From Sordariomycetes sp. S80-01Y (lineage: Eukaryota > Ascomycota > Sordariomycetes): 64,000 nt of DNA. Position 1 is the stretch's first letter, and every line of letters starts with the position of its first letter. The notes under the pieces are model-generated. The model saw only the letters and a program-made list of their open reading frames with translations, was not told where the DNA came from and did not search any database. The stretch is from NCBI GenBank assembly GCA_037042185.1, contig JAXQJY010000029.1, positions 806,001 through 870,000 of the forward strand, written 5' to 3'. The position numbers and the translations under genes were made by a program. Below are positions 1 through 10,099 of the stretch, piece after piece.

Positions 1-1660
1 ACCTTATGCTGCCCATGGCGGACAGACTCGCACCGGTTCCCATGCTGCATGCAATGTCTCGTCAGTTCTCACCGGTAGTAGCGCGAGGTTGCTCCCGAGC
101 GACCCGCCCTGATCGTTATATCACAGCTTGAACTCTCAAGGCTGAGACCACGAGTCCTGCGTTTTTGTGTTAGCAACTGCTTCGAGTCATCTGACATCCC
201 ATGGCCTAGCAGGTTGAAGTGGCTCTGGTGCTCAACCGACCTACAGTCTGTAGTCTTATCGGATGATGATTTCACTAACGTAAGTTAATGGATCCAGGAC
301 AGGGAGTCTTGGCATTGGCTGCTTGTCAAACAAAGTTCGATCAGGAATCACCAACACAGTGATGTGCCTGGGCTTGACTATGCTGGGCAAGAGGGCTCAC
401 CAATTTTCCACGGGGATGATCCGGGATTCAAGATTAGGCTGATAAATAACACAATAGTGGCAACTGTATTTTGAGCTTGTATGAAAATGGTGTTGCCACA
501 TCGTATCTGGCGGAACGTCGGCCAGACTCTCTAGGCTCCGAGAAAAGCCACTGCCAGATGAGGCGATCAGCTTTGATTTGAAGAGCTCAGATGCTGTTTC
601 AGCTTCTTGTTTAATACAAAATTCGCTGAGCTGGTTGCCCTGGCTGTAGATTAGCTAGTCTCGCCTCGTAGCCTCAGTCAAGATGCTGACAGATGGTCTG
701 TTAGAAGCAGCACAAGTGATGACCTCACTCAATAAACTTAAGCGAGCTCAAGGATTCGTGTCATATATTTAGTGATCTCTTACACCATCGGGGCTGGCCG
801 TTTTTGCCGTAGACATCAAGGTTCTACTGGTCCAGACCTCGACATGGAGCAAATAAGCTTTACTTCCCACTAACTTCTCTCTGCAGCGAGAAAGACTCTC
901 GAAAGTTAGGAAGAAGTCGAGAAAAGACATCTCAACATCGGCACTGGCGCCATCCATCACAATTGTCCAGGACCGGGGCAGCAGTCCCGCTCCGATGCGA
1001 TTTCGTCTCCGTCTATGAAGTTACGTCTCCAGTACAATGATCTGTTGGTACAAGTGTGGTTACGGCAATCGGAAACGACAATTTAGGTCAAGGCTTTATC
1101 GTCATTGATGCGCTTGGAAAGCAAACATCGCTGTCTTGGCATGGTCATCGACTCTCGTCAAGAGGCCTAGCGATGATCGTCACAGGAGCTGGGGGTTATA
1201 AATAGCTAGGACTTAAGGGTAAAATGAGAGTTCATTAGGGATATATCCATAATGATGATGGAGGTCCCTCGAATTCATCCGCAGGATATTGTGATTGTTT
1301 GAGCATTTCACATCAAGCACGGAACGATGAAAGAAGTAAAGGGGTGCGGGCTAAATAGAAGATATCTAGTAACACGCTGAGAAGTTCAACTCGAGGCATC
1401 TAGGGATAAAAAGTGACTATATTAGTCTTTAAAGATCAAGAAACACTGACGACCTGAAGTTGATGCAGTATACCGACATGTACGTGCTGAGTTTAAGGCA
1501 AGTTGGATCTCTGAAAAAGAGGGGATCGACAGAAAAAGGAACGTCTGCGAAGTTTCACATCTCACTTGACGATCGCTGTGACAGATCAATCTAGAAACTT
1601 ATGTCGTTTGGAGGGATGTGCTACTGCTGCCAAAACCGGCCATCCTCGCCATCTGGTAAA
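1..1660. other. Left-edge non-coding stretch
   Basis: No convincing gene is visible on either strand. Open frames are short (under 70 codons), rich in rare-looking residue runs and match nothing I recognise. A TATA-like TATAAATA lies near 1197-1204 on the plus strand, but no plausible plus-strand coding exon follows before the GH5 gene, which lies on the other strand. The 3' end of this block should hold the terminator of the GH5 gene. Confidence 0.5.
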
Positions 1661-2974
1661 CTAAGGTAACAGAGTGCCCTCAATCAGAGGCTTTTGGTAT
1701 GCATTCAGCACAGTCTCGTTTCTCCAGTCACTCCAATCGTGATTCAGCAATGCCCACCAGTCGTCAAAGTCGGCAATTCCCTGGCGCATGTAATACGATC
1801 CGCCCACAGTCCACTGGAAGTGTCCGACGGGACCATCAATACCGCTGGCTTGTTCAATACGATCATCTCCCGTTAAAAAGTCCTTGAGACAATCGGCATA
1901 CACGCCCTGATAGTCGGTGCCGTTCTGCGCAAACCCAAATTCGGTGAGGACAACAGGAGCGATGTTTCGAGCGGTGGTCGAATCTGAAGCATCGAGCGCA
2001 TTGAAGCCGCGCTTGTAGAGCTCAGACTGGAAGAACGTGCAGTTGTACATCCAGTTGTCATATGTGTGCAGCTCAAAGACAATTTTGTCGGCGTAATCAA
2101 AATCGGATAGCTCAAATACCCTATTATCCTCTGGAGGGCTGATGGGCTCAGCAGCTGTGATTGGATTCAACTCATGGTCGTAGTTCAACCCGGAGAGAAG
2201 GACCAATGCGTCTGGTGCGGCCGCATTGACAATGTTGGCTGCGTCAATCATTTCGTCGTACCATAATGACCACCCGTACGTTTCATTTGCGGGGCCGTTC
2301 ACAGGACGAAGCTCGTTGCGCAAGGCAAATGCGGTGGCGGCTGGCCAATTGCTCGTAGCGTATTCGGCCATCCAAACCAGGGCTCGCTTCCACTTGGCGA
2401 CATCGAAGTACGTGTCGCCAAACCAGCCATTTCCGTCGTCCGGGCTGCAGCACCAGACAGCCTTGGATATGTGGTTATTGACAATCAAGTGAAGCTTGTT
2501 CTTGGCGAGCTCAGCAGCCACAGCATCCCACACCTCGAGTCTCGTGGTGATCTCGGTAAACTCGGGGTTGTGATGCAGGATTTGGTCAACAATATCTGGT
2601 GCCAGATCGGGGCCAAGGACTTTGTTCATGGTATCCTTAACCGTAACGTCGCCACCGTTGTCAAGGATATCGTCAATCATCTCGACTGCCCAACCCATAC
2701 GGACAGAGTTGTAGTTGAGCGACTTGATCTTAGCAACGATGTCAGCAACGGAGGAGTACTGGAGGCCTTCGGGAATCATGGTCTCTCCCTCGCCAGGCCA
2801 GTTGATCCCAACATAGTTGAAAGGAGATCCATGAGGATCAATGATGTGAGTGCCTTCAGTGTGGAATGGGCCGTGTGGCCATTTGGCGCAGGGCGATGAA
2901 GCAACTAGGCCGTACAGTAGAGCGGCAACAACACCCTGTGGCATGAACATGATGCTGCGTGGAATCTTGAACAA
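1661..2974 (-). CDS. Secreted glycoside hydrolase family 5 (cellulase-like)
   Basis: Single-exon gene for 437 aa. The N-terminus is a hydrophobic signal peptide (about residues 1-26, with a second possible start at Met9), followed by the mature segment beginning CAKWPHG. The body is a GH5 TIM barrel: the stretch YVGINWPGEGE near residue 55, the proton donor Glu221 in ALRNELRP and the nucleophile Glu345 in LTEFGFAQ are where the family (clan GH-A) has them. There are several N-glycosylation sequons (NET, NCT, NGT). It probably cleaves a beta-linked glucan or mannan outside the cell; the exact substrate cannot be read from the sequence. A TATATA sits about 75 bp upstream on the minus strand (3048-3055). 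It is divergent from the transcription factor gene to its right. Family call is firm, substrate open. Confidence 0.92.
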   Translation of the reverse strand: MFKIPRSIMFMPQGVVAALLYGLVASSPCAKWPHGPFHTEGTHIIDPHGSPFNYVGINWPGEGETMIPEGLQYSSVADIVAKIKSLNYNSVRMGWAVEMIDDILDNGGDVTVKDTMNKVLGPDLAPDIVDQILHHNPEFTEITTRLEVWDAVAAELAKNKLHLIVNNHISKAVWCCSPDDGNGWFGDTYFDVAKWKRALVWMAEYATSNWPAATAFALRNELRPVNGPANETYGWSLWYDEMIDAANIVNAAAPDALVLLSGLNYDHELNPITAAEPISPPEDNRVFELSDFDYADKIVFELHTYDNWMYNCTFFQSELYKRGFNALDASDSTTARNIAPVVLTEFGFAQNGTDYQGVYADCLKDFLTGDDRIEQASGIDGPVGHFQWTVGGSYYMRQGIADFDDWWALLNHDWSDWRNETVLNAYQKPLIEGTLLP

Positions 2975-3428
2975 AGAAGGAACAGATTGAAGAGGTTCTG
3001 GGTGGTTGTCCGGTCAGATCTGATGGTTCTCTGCGGTTTTCATACTTGTATATAACTGTTTGCCGTTCGCAGCGTACCCCAGGCTGCATGCACCCCAGCT
3101 TACCATCAAAATTAAGCACATGGAGATCGGACACATGGATCAACAAACGTCCGCCTAGAATTGATGCGCCATCCCTTCTGGGATATACAACGCTCTTAAT
3201 GCGCACCCTATTGGTCCGGTAACAGAGAACCGACTGTCTGGAATAGGAAAAGTTCCTCCGCTTCCTCCGCTTCCCCCGCATTCTCCCCCGCGTCAGTTAC
3301 TGATGTTCACAATCCGCGGTCACATCCCGCTTCGTCCCCAGTTTCTGTTCTTCACTTTCCGCTTGCTCAGAGTGCCTTCCAGCTGCCAGCAGCCTGACGC
3401 TAGGTCTTTCAGTTGTTCAAGTGTAATT
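2975..3428. promoter_or_regulatory. Divergent promoter region, GH5 gene and regulator gene
   Basis: The spacer separates the minus-strand GH5 gene from the plus-strand regulator. It holds a TATATA at 3048-3055 placed about 75 bp from the GH5 start and a pyrimidine-rich run CTCCGCTTCCTCCGCTTCCC near 3256-3276, typical of fungal promoters. No specific operator is claimed. Confidence 0.4.
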
Positions 3429-3662
3429 TGCGAGACATGTCGCGGAACTCAGCTTCCTATTCGAGTGCCTGGTTGGTTACCTCCCCGCCTTTCCCTGGTC
3501 CGCCCCGTAAGCTGGTTGCCTCGCTAATGGACCTTGCAGTGATAAGTGTCGACGATTACATCGAAAATGTAGGCAGCACCTCATTTGCACCGCTAATACA
3601 GGGCAAAACATCTTGCCCTTGGCTGTGCAACTCGCTGACGACTGACAGGTGACCTGGTGCAG

Positions 3663-5518
3663 CCTCGATGCGGTCTCTGCGAAAGGACTGGGCAGGATTG
3701 CACGAGATCGTCAAAGGGCTTACGTTTCAAGCAGGGTCTTTTGAGCTCTGGCGTTGATGTGCGTCAGAGCTCGACATGCCCCAAGGAGAATTCAAGTTTG
3801 ACTCAGCAAACCCTTGCAAATGGTATCCATCCCCTCCTTGAGCAGACTTGGTGCCTATGCACGTCTACGCTATTGTGGAACGTACTGACATGGGTCACTT
3901 TCACTACTAGTCCGATACATAGACGAGACCGATAGTATCGTCCGCACCCACCACACGGGCGGCACATCACCAGCCTGGGCAAGCTCATCAACTCCACAAG
4001 ACTCCGCAGAGTTCTCGTCTGTGAGTCCGCGTGATCTATCATCGACGACGTCGGGTCCATGTGCCAGCGGAAGTTCCAATGTCACTGCCACGGGCGAGCC
4101 GATTACCTTTGCGGGGTCAGTACAGGCCCCTGCGAGACCAAAAAAAGTGAGAGCGGAAGTGAGAGTGGACATTGATTCCTTTCCGGGAGCGCCGTTCAGC
4201 TCCCCCATGCGCTGCTGGACCTTTGAGGAACCCAACCAAATCGTGCTTTTCGAGCATTTTAGGCAACATGTGTCATTCTTTGTAAGTGCTCCACGTCTAG
4301 TGATGTCGCATGCTGACAGCTAGCCATTGTAGTTTGACCTTTGCGATCCCGAATACCACTTTGCCGTCCAGGTCCCCAGCCGAGCTCGACTCTACCCTCC
4401 ACTGATGGATGCAATCCTGGCTCTGTCAGCGCGGCATATGAGCCTTACTCGCAAAGACGTGGACTTTGATTTGGCAAACTACTACTATCAGAGATGCCTC
4501 AGTATCCTCATTCCCGAGTTCGATCGGGTTAAGCAAGACCGTGTGGGCGACTTGCTTGCAGCCACCATCATCCTGCGTCTCCATGAAGAGCTAGACGGAC
4601 CGTTTTCTGCCTCGCATACGTACCGCCACTCTGTCGGGACGCGCGCGCTCCTGCAGAGCCAAGCTGCCCAGGTCATGTCACTTTCAGGACTCGGACGTGC
4701 CGCAGCCTGGGCCGGCGTGCGCCAAGAGATCTACGCTTCAGTCAAGTTGCACCGGCCTCCTGCCATCAAGGCGTCGCCCGAGATGCTACATTCTCTCGGG
4801 TCTTCGGGCGCGGACAGCGCATGGGCTGACAGAGCAGTGAGCCACTGCTTGGACGTTTTAGACTTTTGCTTCGGTGCAGATTGTATGAATGGCGATACGT
4901 ATGACGTCCTGTTGGCCGACAACACGCGCTGGGAAGCAGATCGTCCAGCTTCATACGATCCTTTATGCTTCTATCAGAAAGAAGACCCTGAAGATGCGAC
5001 GAAGTGTACATGGGATGTCCGGTACCATGCAGATTGGCACGGTAAGCACTACGAGTACGAGCGAGTTGATGTGTAGCCTCGACTACTGACTCGGATACGT
5101 AGCGCACGGATGGGCCTATAGGACCCTGGCACGGATTTTACTCGTGATACACAATCCGAGACAACCCCGAGTCGGTCTGAATCGCGTCAGGGCGTGGGAT
5201 AAGGTTCTTGTAGGTTAACATATACTACGGCGTGAGAAGCATTGGCTGATTCGACATTCGGTCCATGTATAGAGCGAGGTGCATTACGCAATCAAGTTTC
5301 TGTGCTCGATCGCTCAATCAAGAGCCTCCATTCCGGGGCCATCACTGATTGGATGCATGGCTGTCTGGCTCGCTGGAGACATGGTGGAGGATCCCCGGGA
5401 GCAAAGTAGGGTCCTGGATCTGTTGACCTCGACAGAAGCCGCCCACGGCTGGCCAACGCAAGATCTTCGGGCAGAAATAACGGGTCTCTGGGCAGAGGCG
5501 CAGTCTCCTACAACCTGA
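3663..5518 (+). CDS. Fungal-specific transcription factor (Zn2Cys6 / Fungal_trans_2 type), N-terminus unresolved
   Basis: The exon at about 3663 begins with PRCGLCERTGQDC, which fits the second half of a Zn2Cys6 binuclear cluster (P-x-C-x2-C-x6-C). The regulatory domain follows in exons ending at 4281, then 4333-5041, 5103-5209 and 5273-5518, with introns 4282-4332, 5042-5102 and 5210-5272 that keep the frame. The text DAILALSARHMSL and the helices after it match the fungal-specific factor domain of the Fungal_trans_2 family. The first half of the zinc cluster is not clear: CETCR occurs near 3429, but the expected third Cys is not in frame, so the 5' exons are either small and unusual or damaged. 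Another intron probably lies near 3820-3910. It is likely nuclear. Its position next to a GH5 gene and a dioxygenase hints at local control, which is unproven. Confidence 0.75.
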
Positions 5519-5587
5519 TTGATACTAAATAATAGCTCATCCTCGGGGTCTCTTACACCCACCAGTTGCGAAGGCGGGGGTGGGGAT

Positions 5588-5605
5588 GGACGCGGACGCG
5601 GACGC
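5588..5605. repeat. Three tandem GGACGC units in a G-rich tract
   Basis: Three exact copies of the hexamer GGACGC sit inside a G-rich stretch (about 5573-5615) just upstream of the dioxygenase gene. The repeat creates a spurious Pro/Arg-rich reading frame on the minus strand. It could be a simple microsatellite or a cluster of GC-rich regulatory sites. Confidence 0.7.
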
Positions 5606-5839
5606 GGGGTGGGGATTCGGGGCTCGGGCACACGAGGCGCGGAGAGCGGAACGTTTCTGCCTATTTGAGACACGTAGTATGGGAAGAGAGACGTCAGTGA
5701 GTGGGGATGAATCGATGTCCTGACTGCCTCACAGAACACAAAAGGCATCAAACCATCGTCTCGGCGATTCGTGAAACTACTCCAAACCCGAAACCAAACG
5801 CTTGAGTGTTCACAAAATTTCCATCACCGTCGATACACA

Positions 5840-6986
5840 ATGCCCGCCGCAGTCTTGCCCGCACAAGAAGCTCTGCACAAAAAGCAGTTCTATGTCAACG
5901 ATGGGCCGCTTCCCTCAAGCATGATTGGCAGTCTGACGCCAGTCACGCTTGACACGCCTATCGAAGAGATGCGCCGACGCTACCAGGAGGACGGTTATCT
6001 CCTCGTCAAAGGCGTCATGCCTCGCGAGGACGTCTTGAAGGTGCGCCAAAGCTATTTCGAAAAACTTGCACCCACGGGATGCCTAGCTCCCGGAACAAAG
6101 TCAGTCGAAGGCGTCTTCGACGTGACCAAGAATCGATTCAACTTCCCCGGCATCGGGGCCGGCCCTCCTGAGCGAGATGCAGAGGGGCAAATCCTCAACT
6201 CTGATCCAGAAGTGGCCAAATTGTTCAACGGCTTGGCTTTGGAGGCCCACTATGAAGACTGGTACAAGGAAGCACTCTGCCGCCACCCGGCGATTCAAGA
6301 TTTGGTTGCCAGATTCACGGGCTGGGGTGACAACACCCTTAGTATTCGCAGGACGTTGCTGCGCAACAACATGCCGCAGAACAAGGCCATTGGGGTTCAC
6401 TACGATCAGATCTTCCTCCGACATGGCGAAGACACTTTCGTCACAGCCTGGGTGCCCATTGGCGATATCAGCGTCGAAGGCGGCGGATTGATCTACCTCG
6501 AAAAGGGTCACGACATTGGCAAAGAAATTGAGAGCGACTTCACCGCTCGCGCAAAATCAGCTGGCATGACGGACGAACAGATGAAATCCGCCTACAACGC
6601 AAGCATGATGTCTGGGGGTCTGCTTGATGAAGGGCCTGTTCGATTTGCCAAGAAGTACAACAGGCGCTGGATGCTAACAGCGTACGAAGCGGGCGACGTT
6701 GTTTTCCACAATCCTTATGCTGTATGTCTTGTCTTATGGAACCTCTCGACTCAGCGCAATGACCAAGACTGACATTGTGTAGATTCATGCGTCGTGTATC
6801 AATCATGATCCTCAGAACATCATTCGGCTCGGCACAGACCTGCGCTACGTCGACTCGAGTCGACCGTGGGATACGGTGAGTGTACTCCTACAGCAATAAG
6901 CTACGATATACCCTCACCGAGAACATACGCTAACTATTCTTTCGCAGAGGTGGTCAAACATTTTGAAGCCAGGCGACGGTCTTTGA
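5840..6986 (+). CDS. Phytanoyl-CoA dioxygenase (PhyH) family Fe(II)/2-oxoglutarate oxygenase
   Basis: Exons 5840-6721, 6783-6875 and 6948-6986 join to 337 aa; introns are 61 and 72 bp with GTATGT and GTGAGT donors. The ATG at 5840 gives MPAAVLPAQ; the frame is open further upstream but has no ATG. The segment YQEDGYLLVKGVM (about residue 50) is the usual PhyH opening. HYDQ near residue 194 supplies the H-x-D iron ligands, and the distal His lies in VVFHNPYAIHASC, with the SRPWDTRW segment near the C-terminus; the final Arg is a candidate 2-oxoglutarate contact. It is soluble with no targeting signal seen. Substrates of fungal members vary (lipid or secondary metabolite hydroxylation), so the reaction is unknown. 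It lies between the regulator and the sugar transporter. Confidence 0.88.
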
Positions 6987-7621
6987 AAAATTTTGTTTTT
7001 GTACATGCTTGGAATCTCGAATAATCTGGTGGTTTCATTTGTTGGAAAGAAGGGCCATTTCCCACGCGGTCAAATATTAGTCAACTGACAACAACAAATT
7101 CGTCACTAGTATTTTTTTTTTAAAAACAAACAATATCGGAAAATGATCATAGAAAGGCTTCGAAATGGTCAAACAGGGTTAAGCAAGGCTTTTCCTACGC
7201 TATAGGGTAGTTATCGAGCACGACACGAAGGCAGCACCAGATAATTTCGGCCGTCTGAGGGACTGCAAGTGTTTACAAGCAGCGAAATTGTTTCATGAAC
7301 TCAACAGTTCCTTTTACTTTTCGGATCGAATCTATCAAACGCATGACGGGTCCTCCTTGAGTTGGTGAGACTCGCTAGACATGAAAACAAACTTCGCTTA
7401 TCCTGATCTTTTGGGTTCTACTGTTTGCCTCACACATACTGCTGACCCTCGTCAACCTCTTTACTGTGTCTAAGCAGGCAGTTGCTGTTAAGTCGACAAA
7501 AGTTTCTGAATCCAAAACCATAGTGATATAGAATAGAAGGCTGATTCAATGTTGTATGAAATTAGACATGATGATGGAAAGACTAAGTATGCCGTGGTCA
7601 TTGGAAATCTGCTCCTCGACA
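6987..7621. other. Convergent 3' intergenic spacer
   Basis: This AT-rich spacer lies between the 3' ends of the dioxygenase (plus) and the transporter (minus). It has a T/A tract near 7111-7130 and no credible open frame. It most likely holds the two terminators. Confidence 0.5.
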
Positions 7622-9403
7622 CTAGACGGCCCCAGCCGAATCTGTGCCAACCGTGTTCAGCACAGTGTCGATGTCTCGCTTTTCCAGACTCTTCTTGACC
7701 GGGTTCGGTGCGTTCTGGGGTGAAAAGATTAGTAAACTTCTTCGGGACAGGGCTATCGGAGACACTCACAAAGATTTCGTCCATCTCCTCCAAAGTCCGT
7801 TCCTTTGTCTCGGGGAAGAAGAAGAAGATGAAAACACCTTCGATGACATCCCAGAAAACGAAGAACAGGTAAAAGTAGTACCCAATGTCCTTGAATGCCG
7901 GGCCGGAGGAGTACTGAATAATAACGCTGCTAGCTGCCGAGGCCAGGTTGCCAACTGCGGTCCCCTTGGCTCTTGTGGTCGTCTTCAAGGTTTCAACAAT
8001 GTACATTGTCTGCAAAGGGGTCCAACCAAAAGAGAAGACAACGCCAAAGAGGAAGACAAAGACAATAGTTCCGTAGGCTGCGGATGAGTTGCCGTCGCCA
8101 GATATTGCCACTTTGGACGTGCCGGTCATAACAGCAAAACAGACGGAGCAGAAGAAGATAGAACAGAGGAGCAAGGGCCTGCGACCGATTCTGTCGCAAA
8201 ATCGAGCGCCTAGGATGGCAGCAATAAAGCAAAAGACTGGGTTTAATCCGTTGAGAAGAAGCTGCGTGCTCTCAGAAGTGATGCCAGCATTGGCCACCAT
8301 GACGGGCAAGTAATAGCCGGTGACGGAGTTTCCGCTCAGCTGCCCAAAGCAGGCCATACCAATCACGCACACGAACCTTCGGCGGTCCGCGTGGGTCTTG
8401 ACGAGCTCTGAGTAATCCCACCACTTCTTGTCAGAGGCATCCTGGCGGATGGTCTGCTTCATCTCGGCCATCTGGAGGCGAACAATGGGGTGATCTTGGG
8501 ACCCCTCTCCGTGGTACCTGGCCAGGACGGCGCGGGCCTCCTCAGTCTTTCCATTGGCGATCAGCCAGCGTGGAGACTCTGGTACAAACCAGACGCCGAT
8601 GCCAACAATGACAGAGGACAGGAGCTGGCCCCAGATGGGAATTCGGAAGGAGTATGAGTTGTCCCACTTGGAGCAGCCGAAGATAGTCCAACTGGCGACG
8701 ATGGATCCCAGCCACCTATCAAAATTGTGAGCATTCCATCCCCGCATCCTCTAAGAGTGAAAGGGAACTCACCACATGCAGTTGTAGAGGCCTGTGTGGA
8801 TACCGCGAAACTTGGGATGTGACATTTCGCTCACGTAGCAGGGCGCACTGACGGAGCAGAAGCTGACCCCGAATCCCAGGATGAAACGGCCGCCGATGAA
8901 CATGTCGATATTGTGCGAGGGCGCTTGGATACAGGTACCCAAGATGATGAGCGCGGCACCGGCGAACATGCCCCAACGTCGACCGAATCGGTCGTTGATC
9001 GGGCCTGTGAACGGAATTGCGGCGATGGAACCAATGTTGTAGACAGCCATGATAAACCCGACGCGCGACCCTGTCGTTCCACTGTACGAGGTTAGAAACG
9101 TTCAGAAGACACGGAGGAAGGGGGCTGGACTGACGTGTTGAAGGTATCCTGGTACGAGCTCATTGCATTGAGACCGCCCATCAGAGAGCCATCGTAGCCG
9201 TTGAGACAGCCGCAGAAGTACGAGATGAGCAGGCACCCGTACAGCCGGAACATGCTCTTAGTCCATGGCTTGCAGTGAATCTCTGACACCTGCTCGGCGA
9301 CATGCACGAGCTCATCGGTGTCGCCCAGCTCATGGTGGGAGTAGCCAGAGACTGGCTTCTGACTGTTGTCGACCTCCTTCAGGCTGGAAGGGGACGAATC
9401 CAT
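7622..9403 (-). CDS. MFS sugar transporter, lactose-permease (LAC12)-like
   Basis: Exons on the minus strand are 9403-9135, 9081-8773, 8715-7770 and 7714-7622, joining to 538 aa; the introns are 53-57 bp. The protein has a hydrophilic N-tail of about 60 residues and some 12 membrane spans. Sugar-porter marks are present: [10 protein letters not shown] in span 1, DRFGRRWGM in loop 2-3, PESPRWL before the central loop, [10 protein letters not shown] in loop 8-9 and [15 protein letters not shown] after the last span. It should import a sugar by proton symport at the plasma membrane. Its divergent pairing with a LacZ-type beta-galactosidase is the LAC12/LAC4 arrangement, so a beta-galactoside such as lactose is the best guess. 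A TATAAA lies about 76 bp upstream of the ATG. The last exon was chosen because reading through the intron gives a non-conserved tail. Confidence 0.9.
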
Positions 9404-10099
9404 ATTGAAGTATTAGACAAGGCTTGAAGGGTTATTCAGTTGTGGACAAGAGGTCTCTGAATCGGCGGATCCCTCGTGGTTTATAGCCTTTTTCCATGGC
9501 GCCTTCCAAGCGCGCTTGATAAGAGGGCAAGCTTTCGGTATCCTCGGTCTAATCATAGCCGCAGTATGGGAGCCGGGACCCCATGGGGAAACGTCCTCCC
9601 CTCGTGGTCACGGCTTTCGGCTGCTTACAGCTTCTGATTCGCTTCCGGCCAGTGGGGTTTCAAGAGTAGACGCTAGCCCGCTTGAAGATCTGGTCGTCCG
9701 CTGCGGACGAAAACTTCCTATTGCGGAAGCGCAGGCGGGATCTGTCATAGCGGGACAGTTTGCCGCTCTGGAATCTCGAGCGCTATTGTTTCTTGATACT
9801 CCGCACGGACAGCGGACTAAAGCCTGTGGAGTAGATTGCGCAAGAGGCATTTTCTACTCCTCTTGGGCTGAAAAGCGAACCTCCGCGTCCGTGACCCATA
9901 ATCCACCTTGTCGATGTGGGAACTGTGAAACGTACTTGGACTGGAGGCTGTTCTTCTACATGCGATGTTGAAAAGCAGCGTCCTGCAGTAACATGGCAAA
10001 AATATAAGAATCTGTTCGTGTTAAACCCCTTTCCGTCTTTGCTCGGTTAACATTATCTTTGATGATTTCACGATCCTCACCCTTTCGATTGTTCCAATT
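9404..10099. promoter_or_regulatory. Divergent promoter between transporter and beta-galactosidase
   Basis: About 700 bp separate the two start codons, enough for one shared control region. Visible elements are a minus-strand TATAAA (about 9479-9484) for the transporter, an AATATAAGAA near 10001-10010 for the hydrolase, a GTGGGG hexamer near 9652 that fits the CreA/Cre1 consensus SYGGRG, and a long palindrome listed separately. A 151-codon open frame inside it is G+C driven and is not accepted as a gene. Confidence 0.6.
9694..9710. promoter_or_regulatory. 17-bp perfect palindrome, candidate operator
   Basis: TCGTCCGCTGCGGACGA reads the same on both strands around a single central base. It contains CCG-N3-CGG triplets, the half-site type bound by dimers of Zn2Cys6 regulators. 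It lies roughly midway between the transporter and beta-galactosidase starts, where one factor could control both. Direct sequence observation; the regulatory role is inference. Confidence 0.5.

Noticed and set aside
1197-1204. TATAAATA at the left edge
   Set aside because: No exon follows in a plausible distance on that strand.
5314-5751. Pro/Arg-rich minus-strand frame
   Set aside because: Produced by the GGACGC repeat and G-rich tract; overlaps the regulator's last exon.
9516-9971. 151-codon plus-strand frame in the divergent promoter
   Set aside because: No recognisable motif, lies between two well-defined start codons and overlaps the palindrome.
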